From Bagarius yarrelli (taxonomy: Eukaryota > Chordata > Actinopteri > Siluriformes > Sisoridae), in contig VCAZ01000008.1 of NCBI GenBank assembly GCA_005784505.1, positions 8,452,763 through 8,516,762 on the forward strand: a stretch of 64,000 nucleotides of DNA, read 5' to 3'. Under the pieces are notes generated by a model, which worked only from the letters and a program-made list of their open reading frames with translations, was not told where the DNA came from and made no database searches. Shown in pieces: positions 24,301 to 35,797 of this stretch. Positions within the stretch are counted from its first letter, which is position 1. The number at the start of each line of letters is the position of its first letter. Both the position numbers and the translations under genes were made by a program.

Positions 24301-24479
24301 TTTATATATGCAGTTTTCTAGGCTTTCTAGTGAGAAATTGTACACTGTGAATCTATCTAGCAAAACATTTAACGTAATATTAATGTTGCAAATTGATAAA
24401 TTCGTTGCAATTAGCAAACTGCTTTAATGCAAAAGGAATAAAACATTTTAAAAACAAGGTTGTGTTTAGTCGGTCTCAG

Positions 24480-24625
24480 CTTAGTGTTTTTGCAGCAGGT
24501 CAACTGGTCCGCATATTTAATTTGGCACAGGGTTTTATGCCGGATGCTTTTCCTGGATCAACCCTTCATTTTTTAATCCGGACTAGTACCGGCACAGAGA
24601 ATTACCACCTAAATGTCATTTGTAT
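24480..24625 (+). repeat. fish retrotransposon 3'-end fragment
   Basis: GGTTTTATGCCGGATGCTTT, TCCTGGATCAACCCTTCATT and TAATCCGGACTAGTACCGG match a widespread fish repeat that I recall as the 3' end of a non-LTR element. The family assignment is uncertain. Confidence 0.5.
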
Positions 24626-24636
24626 TCAATCCAAGC

Positions 24637-24735
24637 AAAGTTGTTAAGGTGTTGAACAGCTAATTGGAAGATCGAGGTTCGATTCCCATTACCACCAAGT
24701 TACCACTGCTGGACCGCTGAGTAAGGCCCCCTGCA
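24637..24735 (+). repeat. SINE A copy, 3' truncated
   Basis: It has GTTGTTAAGGTGTTGAACAG, an intact B box GGTTCGATTCCC, ACCACCAAGTTACCACTGCT and GAGTAAGGCCCC, then breaks off. Confidence 0.8.
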
Positions 24736-25220
24736 ATCTGAATTATCTCATCTATAACTTATCTTTCTGAACAACTACCAGCATAACCAGTATAACTAAA
24801 AACAGACAAAACCAACTCACCTCCTGTTTTAGTTATCAGCGGTTTTACACTCCATGACAATACAACCAAATATCGACATCCTAGCACATGAACAGTACAT
24901 CCTGACATCTGTCCTATTACAAAATCTTACAAATATTTGTTTTTTTAATAGTCAATTTATGAAATTACTAAACAGTTTCACAAATTGCCACAACAGCGTA
25001 ACTGCTTTAGGGTCATTTAGCAGAATTTATATTATCTTTAATGAAAAGCAATTTCATAACAGCACTTTCAGGTTCCTTTATAGTCATGAAGGACAGATAG
25101 AAAAAACTAGACACCCCAAATGTTCTAGCCTTAAAGACTTTCTACTTGAATGACAGGAATATTAACATTTTTGCACAATGATGTGGATACTTAATAATCC
25201 ATATCCCTCTCTTTTTCTCT
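24736..25220. other. no gene recognised
   Basis: AT-rich sequence with no supported exon or known repeat. Confidence 0.45.
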
Positions 25221-25224
25221 CTCT

Positions 25225-25705
25225 CTCTCGTTCTACATGCCCCTGAGGTACCAGTAACCAGTGTTCCTGCCCAGTTTCTCAAATGTTCTCTTCGATTGGA
25301 GGCCACTCTGCTGGATATGTTTTTCATCTACAGCTTGGGGATCCATAAAATTACAGAGCTACACAGGATCTTTGAGGATGGATCGGGACTCTATTCCACT
25401 GATCCAGGGCTACAGTATACATTACTGTACATCACTATCACTGTACACCTCAACATCGTTTAGCTGTAATAAACTGATATTCGGTGTCACCCAGATGAGG
25501 ATGGGTTCCTTCTTGAGTCTGGTTTCTCTCGGGGTTTCTTCTTACTTCTTACTTATCTCAGGGATTTTTTCCTTTGTTCTTAGGGACCAGCTTACACTTC
25601 GAAAGAAAAATCTTTCATTGTTACTGCATTATTTGTGTAAAGCTGCTTTGAGACAGTGTCCACTGTTGAAAGCTCTTTACACATAAAAATAAATTGAATT
25701 GAACT
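25225..25705 (+). repeat. dispersed fish repeat with (ATTGA) tail
   Basis: It contains CACCCAGATGAGGATGGGTT, TGAGTCTGGTTTCTCTCGGG and GTGTAAAGCTGCTTTGAGAC. It ends AAATAAATTGAATTGAAC. A copy in reverse orientation lies at 52141-52590 in fndc5 intron 2. The class is not certain (probably a retroposon 3' end). Confidence 0.7.
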
Positions 25706-25929
25706 TTCATTACCACGATAATAAAAGACATGAATTACTGATGATTCACTGCCAAAAGTCATATATTTCTCTTTTCATAACAAAGTACACATTATTGATC
25801 TGGAAGCTTTCAGTGACCCTATTAATTTTATATATGAGGACGAAGCCTATAGACTAAAGGGTTCTCTTAAAGCCCCCCGAGAAGTTTATACACTTATGGG
25901 TCATTATGGACAGACACTCAGAGCCATTA

Positions 25930-26100
25930 AAGAAGTGGTGGCTCATGGTTAAGGTGTTGGACTACCAACCTGAGAATTGTGGGTTTGATTTCCAGCTCCA
26001 CCAAGCCACCACTGCTGGGCCTCTTATTGTTCAGTTGTTTAAATTGGATAAATGTAAGTCACTCTGGATAAGGGCGTCTGCCAAGTGCTGTAAATGTAGA
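25930..26100 (+). repeat. SINE A copy
   Basis: It runs from GAAGTGGTGGCTCATGGTTA to TGGATAAGGGCGTCTGCCAA and GTAAATGTAGA. A short deletion removes part of the TGAGCAAGGCCC block. Confidence 0.88.
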
Positions 26101-27285
26101 TGCAATAAAAGTTATCGGATTTGCTAATAAAAATAATTAGCAGGTTAAGAAAATGATTTGTATTTGTAATGCCAAACACAAATTTCATATGACTGACTAA
26201 ATATTTTATCAATTATTTGAGGTTCTGTATAAAGGGCTTATCTAATATTTTAATTTTGAAATTACTTTTAATCGAATGAATGATCCTAATAAAGAAAATG
26301 TAGTACAACAACAAAATCTAAAAAACCATTTGCCCTCTAAACTATTTAAATAACACTAAGTATCATAAATCTTCTTGTATTCAAGATATGATTTCTTCTG
26401 TAAGGGAAAAGTTTATTCCCTTATAAAACACCGAAACAACTAAAAAAGTGAAAGAAAGTAAAATCGCTCTAGCGTTCACACAAAAGAGAAGTGCTATAAG
26501 CTCTCCTCCGGCCTTTATTGTTGAAACACACACTCACACATGCACTGAAAGTGTGGGCTTGTATGTTGTTCGATGTAGGATGAGCTTCATGATACCAGTT
26601 ATAGAGTACCAAAAGGTTCAACACTGGATAAAAGCTTTACAAGCGGAACCTCGGTGGGAAGAGCGTCTTCCAGTTCAGGCTGCTGAAAATAAACCATGAA
26701 AGAGCTCCGATTGGAGAAATGCTTGACTGCTGCTTGTGCTGTTGGATGAGCATCAGTGAATTAAACAGACTCAAGTGCCATCTGGAAGTTTAGAGGCCAA
26801 AAAAAATCGTGATGGAATTTGGATGGTAAAAATTTTTTATAGGAAACTGTAGAGTGTGGAAAGTTTTGAGAGTCGATATACATCTATCCGCTGTTATCAG
26901 AATGGGATGTTTAAGTAAGGGGAAGTGGTGGTCTTTCTGGTATTAGTCCAACCTCTTAACCACTAAGGTATCATTTAAGGCATTTGGCAGGAAAACAGGA
27001 ATTGAAAAAAATCTGAACCACCATCGAATAGTATGAAGATGATAATAGAGCTGATTCTCTAGTCTTGCATGGACAGACCTTTAAAAGGTCAGGACTCCAT
27101 AGAGGCCTTTATTAGCAAATATTATGTGACAAATATGTAAATCAACCAATCATGGTTGATTCAGAAATAGGCATTGATTCAGATATTTGCATTTACGCGA
27201 TAAAGGCATAACTAGCAAAGAAAACTGTAAACAGTATCTGACGGTAATAACAGTAACTCATGATTAAACAAGATGCTAATAAGCT
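26101..27285. other. no gene recognised, one SINE A fragment at 26918-26988
   Basis: Mostly unassigned AT-rich sequence. Near 26920 a rearranged SINE A piece joins GGGGAAGTGGTGG to a reversed head (AACCTCTTAACCACTAAGG). Confidence 0.4.
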
Positions 27286-27286
27286 A

Positions 27287-27462
27287 CGTTTACATTTACA
27301 TTTCTAGCATTTGGCAGATGTCCTTATTAAGAGCGATTTACAATTATCTCTTTTATACAACTGAGCAATTGGAGGATAAGGGCCCTGCTCAGGGACCCAG
27401 CGGTGGTGGCTTGCTGGGAATTGAACCCCAGTCTTCCAGGATCAGGCCACCTTAAACACTTA
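27287..27462 (-). repeat. SINE A copy
   Basis: It begins GTTTACATTTACATTTCTAG and has ACAACTGAGCAATTGGAGG and GGGAATTGAACCCCAGTCTT. Its head is degraded. Confidence 0.85.
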
Positions 27463-27689
27463 GCTCTGGTATGGGAAAGGGCCATGCTCTGTGATTCGAT
27501 TTTATCAACAAGTCACAATTTTAGCCCCGCCCAAAAAAAATCCTGACTACGAAAATGATGAAAAACTACTAACAATTTTACTTTCTATTCAGCACTACAT
27601 CATTTACAGCCCTTATAAAATGTTTCATCAATGATCAATAATTATTTTATTAAACTGCTTTTAGGTTTCTTCGCAGTATCATGTTTAAA

Positions 27690-27966
27690 GGTTTTTCTTC
27701 ACTAGAACTAAGACACCCAAACCCTGATCCAGCATGACAATGCCCCTGGGCATAAAACTACATGAAGCCATGCTGTGGTAAAGTTGACCTTAAGTGTCCT
27801 TTACAGCGCTCTGATCTTAACCCCACACTTTCAAGATAAACCAAATTCCAAAAGATCTTCTTACTGAAAATTAGCATCTAAAATTTCTAATACAATTGTG
27901 GATGAATGAACATATCCCCAGATCCAAGCTTCACAAGCCTTTCCAGAATTTTGTCCATACAGTGTA
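27690..27966 (+). pseudogene. Tc1-like transposon 3' half (family 4)
   Basis: The sequence CCAAACCCTGATCCAGCATG, ACAATGCCCCTGGGC encodes the transposase catalytic block (QHDNAP), with CPLQRSDLNP downstream. It ends near GTCCATACAGTGTAAT. The same family occurs at 43575-43790 and 44650-45085. Frames are broken. Confidence 0.75.
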
Positions 27967-28567
27967 ATATAACATAGTCTTGTTTTATTAACACAAAGAA
28001 TCATTAAAATGACCCCCGGAAGCAGGAAAAAAGTTTTACAAATTCATCAAGTCACCTTTAAAAGCTACATTTGTAAGCACGATGAATTACGATTAAAAAA
28101 AATTAAGCAAATGTTCTATAGTAAGTCTACGAGACATGACACAGCAGTGGGACATGCCTGATATAATCCTTAACTATGAAATATAACAGCCGTCAAAGCA
28201 GCATTGAATATTCATGATGGTACTTTAACATTTTTAATTAATTCTTTTAGAATTTCTCTAAAGCGCATGAATCATCTGAAACACCTCCAGAAACAACTTG
28301 GAAGTCATTTACAGAGATTAACGAGAGTGTGAGGAATATGGATTATTTCAATACACACACAAAAAATATTATAGTCAGTCACTGATACTTACTTTTGAGC
28401 GCTTTCTTACTTGTGATTTCTGTCTTGGTTTGGATTTTTATAAAGCTGATTAATAATAGCTGGTTATAACCTGTGTGTGAATGAGTAACACATCTCAGAT
28501 GTTTCTATTCCCACTCTTGATTGAGAATATGTTCTGTATATTAATAAAGTAACCTACATATAAAGAA
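27967..28567. other. no gene recognised
   Basis: No supported features in this AT-rich stretch. Confidence 0.45.
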
Positions 28568-28840
28568 TTCCCTAGTGCACTTTAGTATTAACTATAGTAA
28601 GATGTAGTAAATTGTAGTATAGTACAGTTGGGAGAAAGTGGTAGTTCAGTGGTTAAGGTGTTGGACTGCTAATCTGAAGATCAGGGTTCGATTTCCACCG
28701 CCACCAAGTTGCCACTGTTGGGCCCCTGAGCAAGACCCTTAACCCCCAATTGCTAAGTTGTATAAAAGAAATGACTATAGTATTAACTCTAGTAAATTAA
28801 TAAATTGGGGTAAATACTGTAGTATACCAACAATTTACTC
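28568..28840. repeat. MITE-like AT-rich repeat interrupted by SINE A
   Basis: TTTAGTATTAACTATAGTAA lies left of the SINE and CTATAGTATTAACTCTAGTA right of it. GGTAAATACTGTAGTATACC follows. Same vocabulary as 4290-4485 and 29625-30185. Confidence 0.45.
28630..28772 (+). repeat. SINE A copy, 3' truncated
   Basis: It has AAGTGGTAGTTCAGTGGTTA, the B box GGTTCGATTTCC and TGGGCCCCTGAGCAAGACCC. It ends after TTGTATAAAAGAAATG, without the TAAATG tail. Confidence 0.88.
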
Positions 28841-28976
28841 TTTTTGTCTGTTGCGGTCAGTGAAGTGCTTCCCCTATGAAAGCAAACACAGAGAGAACGA
28901 GGGGGAGCTTCTTCCCACAGGCCATTCAGGGCCTCAACCAAGAGAACACCTGAATCCGGGACATGTTTGGGCTCAC

Positions 28977-29032
<56 letters not shown>

Positions 29033-29285
29033 ACACACACACCCACACACACACACTCCATAACTCCTGCACATCGCACTACACAAACAGCCACACTTTA
29101 AATTTTACTGTATTATCCAATGGTGAATTTATTACCACATTTCCTATATTTACCCACTCTGTATGCAAGATATATGGTATATTTTTATATTTTATTTATT
29201 ATATTTTAGTCTATTTTTTCTGTATATTTTGATTTATTTATTTTTTTCTCTATTACTATTTTTTTAATCCCTTTTCTAGATAGGA
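28841..29285 (+). pseudogene. L2-like LINE 3' fragment with a (CA)n insert
   Basis: An open stretch reads KANTERTRGSFFPQAIQGLN near 28880-28940. SFFPQAI is a signature of the C-terminal end of fish L2-like ORF2. A (CA)n array (28976-29058) and a T-rich tail with TTTTATATTTTATTTATT follow. Confidence 0.65.
28976..29058. repeat. (CA)n microsatellite
   Basis: About 40 CA units, with CCC interruptions in the right third. Confidence 0.95.
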
Positions 29286-29289
29286 GAGA

Positions 29290-29614
29290 ACTATTCACTA
29301 CGGGTTCAATTCCTGTGCAGGGGTCTTTCTATGTGGACTTTGCATGTTCTCCCTGTGCTTGTGTGGGTTTACTCCGGGTTCTCCGGTTTCCTCCCACAGT
29401 CTGAAATCATGTATGTTAGATTAATTGGTGATTCTAAATTGCCCATAGGAGTGAGTGTGTGTGTGTCCCTGTGATGGACAGGTGACCTGTCCAGGGTGTA
29501 CCAATCCTGACTTTCACCCTTCAGAGACGGCTGGGATAGACTCCAGCAGACCCCTGTGACCCCGAATTAGAGAATAAGCAGGTATAGAAGATGAATGAAT
29601 GAATGAATGAATGA
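29290..29614 (+). repeat. SINE B copy
   Basis: It has GGGTTCAATTCCTGTGCAGG, TGCATGTTCTCCCTGTGCTT, CCGGTTTCCTCCCACAGTC and a tail of six GAAT units. The very start of the head is missing. Confidence 0.92.
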
Positions 29615-29624
29615 AGTTAGTATA

Positions 29625-30185
29625 GAATATATATTGTGTGATTTACTGTATCATATTATAATTTTACCTAAAGTATTTAGTTTGTTATAGTATTTACAGA
29701 CACTCGGTTACTGTTTACGTCATACTACAGAAAGAACTGCAGTGATCTGATCAATATTTTGAAGAGTTGTTAATGGGGATCAGTGAGTTCCGGTGTAAAA
29801 GAACCAGATTTCCATTTCTAATGGACAGAAATGACAAATCATCAATTTGACAAAATTCAACAATGTAACAAAGATTTTTTACAAAAATAATCAATACAAA
29901 AGGAACAGTTTGTTGACATGTTGTTGGGATTTTGTATGTTTGTTGCATTGATACACTTGAATTCAAGTTTCTCACACATACTGGAAAAGTTATTTATGTA
30001 ATTAAAGTAATTAATGTAGTCATTAGTTACACTATAACAAGTGTAATAGAATTACCACAACAGATTATCACATCAGTGCAATTTTCTCTGATTTACTACG
30101 GTAAGGTACAAAAACACTACAGTATTTACCACAGCAACGTTTACTACATGTTCTATAGTAAAGTTACTCTACAATACTAGAGTAT
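29625..30185. repeat. MITE-like AT-rich repeat
   Basis: It contains TTATAGTATTTACAGACACT, CACTACAGTATTTACCACAG and TCTATAGTAAAGTTACTC. Probably the same element family as 4290-4485. Ends are uncertain. Confidence 0.4.
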
Positions 30186-30310
30186 TTATTTACATATGCA
30201 CACACATAAGGCTTAAAAACCCAAAGTCAGCAAAAAACACACATTGAGCTTCTAGCATTTCTGTGTAGATGAGTCATCAAAACATATGACTTTTACAGGG
30301 TGCAGCAACT

Positions 30311-30312
<2 letters not shown>

Positions 30313-30353
<41 letters not shown>

Positions 30354-30391
30354 TCTCTCTCTCTCTCTTTTTCTCTCTCTCTCTCTCTCTA
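30313..30391. repeat. (CA)n(TC)n microsatellite
   Basis: About 19 CA units are followed by CTATCTCTCTCTC with a short T interruption. Confidence 0.95.
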
Positions 30392-30627
30392 CAGAGTTTC
30401 CCCTTCACACTAACTTTCTTTTTCTCACTCTATCCAATCACCTTGTCCTGATCTACTTCCCAAAACCGGACTGTGCTGCAGGGTGCACAAAATTCTTTGC
30501 CCCAGTTTCTCTTTTTTCCCTCTGCAAAAAGCTACAGAGAAAAATATACACAACTAAATAAATTAAGAGGACAGAAATAGTAATGAATGTGTAATGCAGA
30601 AGACGAATAAAGGAAGAACAGCAGAAG

Positions 30628-30808
30628 AAAGGGGTAGTGCTGTGGTTAAGATATTAGACTTCTGAAAGAGAAGATTGTGGATTCATTTCCCAGACACCAC
30701 CAAGCTGCCACTGCTGGGCCCCTGAGCAAGGCCCTTAACCCTTTAACTCTTCAGTTGGATAAAAAGAAGAGTTTAATATAAAAGTCGCTCTGGATAAGGG
30801 TGTGACCA
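30628..30808 (+). repeat. SINE A copy
   Basis: It carries AAGCTGCCACTGCTGGGCCC, CTGAGCAAGGCCCTTAACCC and AAAGTCGCTCTGGATAAGGG. The end of the tail is lost. Confidence 0.88.
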
Positions 30809-32250
30809 GTAATAATACAGTGTTAAGGGCTCAGTATTAATCACAGGAAAAGACTGCCGGAGAGCCATGTCTGTGAAAAAAAAAAAATCCTTTTTTAATG
30901 CCTCGCATAATAATCTGTGTAATTAACATCCATTTTCAGCGGCCTCCATGATTGATTTTATAAGGTAATTCTGAGCTTTTTTTCAATTTTAACTTGTCAT
31001 TTTCAGTCTTCTAGATGTTCCACAAAGCCATTTAAGCGGCAGTTCAAAAGAGCTTCTTGCTTTATCCTTGCAAGAAGTAAGCAGCTCGACGGTGCTTTAT
31101 TACTTTAGTGTGTCCAGATCCAAGGTGAGCAGAGTAGCCAAAATTTTTTACATAATAGAGTAAAATTATTGATGTTTAAAGTTACTTCAATAAGAGTAAT
31201 AAAGTATAGAATGATAAGGTTACTATGGATCTGATTAAATGAAGGGAAAAGAGGAAGTGAGATGTGATAGTAACTTACAGTAAGATTAAAGTGTCCATAG
31301 TTACAGAATCTCTCTAATAGTCATTATTATGGAACTTTACTGTAAGATGTTTCCTCAGGTTGGAGCTGGAGGTCCTCTACACTGATATCAGCACTTGTTT
31401 TGGTCACATTGAAGACGTCACATTATGGAACTGTTGGTTTTTCTCCATTGGAGCGTATAAACGGATTGAATGTTGAGGTCATGTGTGTTTCTGTCTTTAC
31501 TGATATTCTCACTTCTTCTCCCTCTTCAGTCGTTATTTTCTGAACTGAAGGCGCTTCAATAAATGAGCGGGTTTCACGTACAAACTTCAGGCGACTGCAG
31601 TGTATCGCGAGACTCGACATCTCATTATACACAACATGATGGACACTAATTATTAAAACTACATTTTCATCATTAACATTTAATAGTAAAGGAGAAACGC
31701 CGTTAAATGTAATGAAGTAAAATTACATTTTTGTGATTTAAAATATAGTAAAATAATTTACTATAGTGGCACTATAGTGGACTCACCTTTGCTCCAAATC
31801 TATGACCTCATTCAAACAACTGTGCGGCCACGTTTTTTCTATCGCTCACACAGTAGATACAGTTTATCCCAGGATTTTTCTCTGGACCTTCCTGGGCATC
31901 CACAAGAGACAAAATAAACTAAAAACACACAATTTCTAAACTCCCCATACAGACTGATTCATTTACCAAAGCTCAACTACACTAGAAGCAGCAATACTTT
32001 TATTTACTTTACTTTTACTTTACTACAATACTTTTTGGGACTCTCTTCTGTCTGTACTCTGCTGCTATACAACAGGCAACATAGAAAATATACAATATTG
32101 TACGATATGCATAATGTCGATCTGCAAAATCACTGTCTAATCACTTTATTTACAGCAACAAATACCATATCAGCTATGTGAAACATGGTGTCTGCAGTAA
32201 GGGGCAATAATATATGTGCAATAATATACACTATATATCAATGTGCAATA
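30809..32250. other. no gene recognised
   Basis: About 1.4 kb without a recognised repeat. A 69-codon minus-strand frame at 31423-31632 has coding-like composition but no known domain. Sequence from about 32040 resembles a LINE 3' tail. Confidence 0.4.
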
Positions 32251-32254
32251 CTAT

Positions 32255-32656
32255 TGTCAGGACTGATTATACACACCTGCACCTCATCTATGAATCACAC
32301 AAACACACTATTTAAGCAGCTCATGCACATTAGTTTGGGGTCTGGTCATGTCGACACTCGAGGAAGGAGTACTCTATCATGTTTCTCTGTATTTCCAAGA
32401 CTACCAGCTCCATGGTTTCCTCTTTGGTATGTTCTAAGCTCCTTTGATTCCAAGCCTTGAAAAGACTACCAGACTCCTCAGGCTTCAGGCGTGTAAAAGT
32501 GATGTTTCCAAGTTCTGGGTTTACCTGTGTTTATCTAAGTTTCCTGTGAGTTCCAAAGACTTTTACTTTGTTTAAACAGCCTCCTTGTTTTATTCCTTGA
32601 TAAATAAAGTCTTCTGTTTGATTCTAACCCTTGCTCTGAGTCTTCTTCCTGTTACA
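32255..32656 (+). mobile_element. solo LTR with perfect 5-bp target duplication
   Basis: The 402-bp element starts TGTCAGGACTGATTA and ends TTCTTCCTGTTACA. ACTAT flanks it on both sides (32250-32254 and 32657-32661). Inside are a TATA-like TATTTAA (32309-32315) and AATAAA (32603-32608), about 48 bases before the end. This is the usual layout of promoter and polyadenylation signals in an LTR. No gag, pol or env sequence is adjacent, so it is a solo LTR left by recombination. Its end (GTTACA) resembles the other LTR at 20716-22031. Confidence 0.85.
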
Positions 32657-32661
32657 ACTAT

Positions 32662-33714
32662 ATCTGCTCACTAGCTCGCTACAGTCATTCATTCCATTTG
32701 GTGTTAACTTACTGTGCAGATCAATGTGCAAGGGCTAATGTGCAATACTATATAAATGATCATTTTACCTAATTTACTTATTTACTGTCCATTTATTGTC
32801 TGTCATTCTATTTTTTTTTAAATTTTTATTATGAACACCAGACAGGAGCATAATAAAATGACAATAAATGCATTCCACTTTTGAGATCCCTACGCCAGGA
32901 TTTTGCTTCTTTCCCGTCTGAGAGTCCACCCAGCGAAAGCCATGCATCTATTAAGTCATTTGTGTTAACAATAAATACCACTAATTGTACATCGATCTGA
33001 TTATCCATAAAGAATTGTTCCCTCTTCAGGATAACTTGTGCAGTAGTTTCAATTTATTCCATCCCACTTTATTTGTTTGAGGCAAAAATTACAAGCAAGA
33101 GTTATGCATGGCTTCGGGTGAATAAATCAGACTCCAGATTATGAGCTGTATTAATGATAGGAGAACGATTTCAGCATTGTTAAAGAGGTCCGATATCGAC
33201 TGGCCATGTGTGCTATTTGTGCTCTGCCAAGAGATTCAAGGTCCCAGATCAATTATGCAAAAACCCTCAACTGCAAGAAGAGCCGTGTCAGAGCTTTACC
33301 TTTTCTTTTCATTAGATGAACAGGTTATTTCCAGGTTAATGCGCAAGTTGGGATATTAACCAGACTAACTTGTGAGGAAAAGACGTAGGTTTTTATTACC
33401 AAGCTAATTTATGTAAATTATTTAAAACAGGACCATAAAAATGGCATTTGATTAATAAGGGTTGAAAAGAAACGACTACAATTTGCTAAGCAGGAAGTGT
33501 CCACAGGAGGAGTGTCATTGAGCCACTGACATTATAAGAAAATTCTTCTGGTATCTATTCATGCCGTGTCTTTTGTTACAGTTTATATCAGAGTGTTATA
33601 CGCAAAAAAATGCAGTCTGTCCCCTGTTATTTATTTTACTTGTTCACATCATCTTAATACCCTAAAAATATGCTACAAAATGCAGGTTTTCATGTTCTAA
33701 AACTCTAAAATTTA
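32662..33714. other. no gene recognised
   Basis: The first part (to about 32830) looks like a LINE 3' tail (GTCCATTTATTGTCTGTCAT). The rest is unassigned. Confidence 0.4.
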
Positions 33715-33815
33715 CAGAAAAGCATGACAGACCCCCTTATGGCTCACCCCTTGTCATGAGGGGGCGCAAAAGCTGACTTTGTTCCTGGGCGCTGAAAACC
33801 CTGGCTACGCCTCTG
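33715..33815 (-). mobile_element. hAT-type element terminus
   Basis: Read on the minus strand it begins CAGAGGCGTAGCCAGGG, a terminus known from fish hAT elements. It continues through GAACAAAGTCAGCTTTTG to a G-rich stretch. Only one end is recognisable. Confidence 0.5.
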
Positions 33816-33925
33816 GGCTTGGCACCATTTCATTGTGTCCCCTGCCTTGTGCCCCAAGTCCCCTGGGAAAGTTTCCAGGTTACCCCTCTGTAGAATAGGC
33901 GGTAGAGACAATAAATGAATGAAAA
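33816..33925 (+). repeat. SINE 3' fragment with (GAAT) tail
   Basis: CTGCCTTGTGCCCCAAGTCC, CCAGGTTACCCC and AATAGGCGGTAGAGACAATA followed by AATGAATGAA resemble the 3' third of a SINE B relative. Confidence 0.45.
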
Positions 33926-34595
33926 ATAAACTATGGTAATAGCTTTGTATTTTCTTTTAAATCACCACATTGACCGGCGCTACAAAATATGACAAGTTGA
34001 AAAAAAAAAACCTTAAATGGCAAAATCGGTAATTTACCTCATCTATCCCAAACCCTTGAATACTATAAATATGTGAATTTACTTAAAAAGAAAATTGCAC
34101 TAGACGATTTGGTGACAAAGCCAACACTAATGAAGAATTTTTAACAGTATTGGTACATCAGTCTACTGGAGGTGTCGAAGAAATTTCAGTATTTATCAGG
34201 AAAAGCTGATATCACAGCAATGCAAGCAGCTTTTTCTGGCACACATCAGCAACTTACAATTGTGTTTTAACACCTTCACCCTGGCGGTGTTACACCAGCT
34301 CACACTTTCCAATAATAAAATTACTGATCTGATGACAGACTGGAATGAAAGATGGCTTTATTATCAGACATGCGATGCTTTTCTTTGCATTTGTCAGCAT
34401 GTAGAGACGTCTGTGTCAGGGATAAGTTCAGCCATCATACAGGGGGTTCGTTTCAGTGTCAAGTAAATGCACTGAGCTTTCTGAACCATACCGTTTTGCT
34501 TGATTCCTTAACTCATGGTTTCTAGAAACTTCCCTCCACCAGCCCATCCACCACATTTACACCGACACTCTAAACAACAGCATACGTCATTTAGA
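33926..34595. other. no gene recognised
   Basis: No supported exon or repeat. Confidence 0.45.
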
Positions 34596-34597
34596 CC

Positions 34598-34765
34598 TAC
34601 AGCATTTGGCAGACGACTTACATTTATCTCTTTTATACAACTAAGCAACTGGGGGTTAAGAGTCTTGCATAGGGGCCCAGCAGTGGCAACCTGGTGGTGC
34701 TGGGAATTGAACCCTGATCTTCCAATTAGCAGTTCAACACCTTAACCACTGCTACCACTTTGCCT
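34598..34765 (-). repeat. SINE A copy
   Basis: It has ACAACTAAGCAACTGGGGGT, GGTGCTGGGAATTGAACCC and TTAACCACTGCTACCACTTT. A short deletion lies in the tail region. Confidence 0.88.
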
Positions 34766-34856
34766 TTATTAGAGATGTTTTACAGGCAAAAGGTTAGGAC
34801 AGCTGGCAAGAATGTCTAAACAAATAAGCAGGATAAATAAACATCTGACAACATCT

Positions 34857-34902
34857 AGCTAGACAGACAGACAGACAGACAGATAGACAGATAGACAGAT
34901 AC

Positions 34903-34954
<52 letters not shown>
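34857..34954. repeat. (GACA)n(GATA)n array
   Basis: GACA units lead into about 12 GATA units. Confidence 0.95.
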
Positions 34955-35494
34955 CTTTAGTCTAATACATGATGGCAAGAAAAGTATTATTAATCTGGTA
35001 TGTGATCAGGTCCAGGTGATGATGATTAGTTCTGGGTTCTAGGAGTTTAGTGAAATCTAGAAGGACCTCTGCTTACGGAGCTTTGGTCAAGCATTCTGTT
35101 GTAGTTTACACTGAAACTCAACCTGCTGATCAAGCAAACGAAGAGCCTAATTTTAAATTATTTAAAGAATATTAGCTCTGAAACATCATTTTGGAAACAT
35201 TTATCATGACCTGTTAAGATGCCGAGAGGCACTTTTTCAAACGCCGGCAATAATCACCCTTGATGGCTTTTGGTGATTTGCCATTGAATTTTTTTTTCTT
35301 TGACGTGTGGACGGGGATTATACTCCAGACTGTAAAATCCTTAGCTGGCATCTCCGTTCAGCCCAAGTTATCATAATAATGAACACTTTCAAGTTTCGTC
35401 AATTAGTCAATATAAAGTTAATAATGAACTTATTCCATTAACACTGTTGTACCTATTATTTATTTATTGATTTATTGAATACATTAATCTGTAA
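34955..35494. other. no gene recognised
   Basis: Sequence between two GATA/GACA arrays, with no supported features. Confidence 0.45.
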
Positions 35495-35540
35495 ATAGAC
35501 AGACAGACAGACAGATAGACAGACAGATAAATAGACAGAC

Positions 35541-35635
<95 letters not shown>

Positions 35636-35797
35636 CACAGACAGACAAACAGACAGACAGATAGATAGATAGATAGATAAACACAGACAGACAAACAGAC
35701 AGACAGATAGATAGACAGATAGATAAACACAGACAGACAGACAGATAGATAAACAGACAGACAGACAGATAGTAGACAGACAGATCGACATAGACAG
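35495..35797. repeat. (GACA/GATA)n compound array
   Basis: About 300 bases of interleaved GACA and GATA runs, with the block AAACACAGACAGACAAACAG recurring. Open frames here are low-complexity artefacts. Confidence 0.95.

Noticed and set aside
25261..25686. 141-codon plus-strand frame as a gene
   Set aside because: It lies wholly within a dispersed fish repeat also found at 52141-52590.
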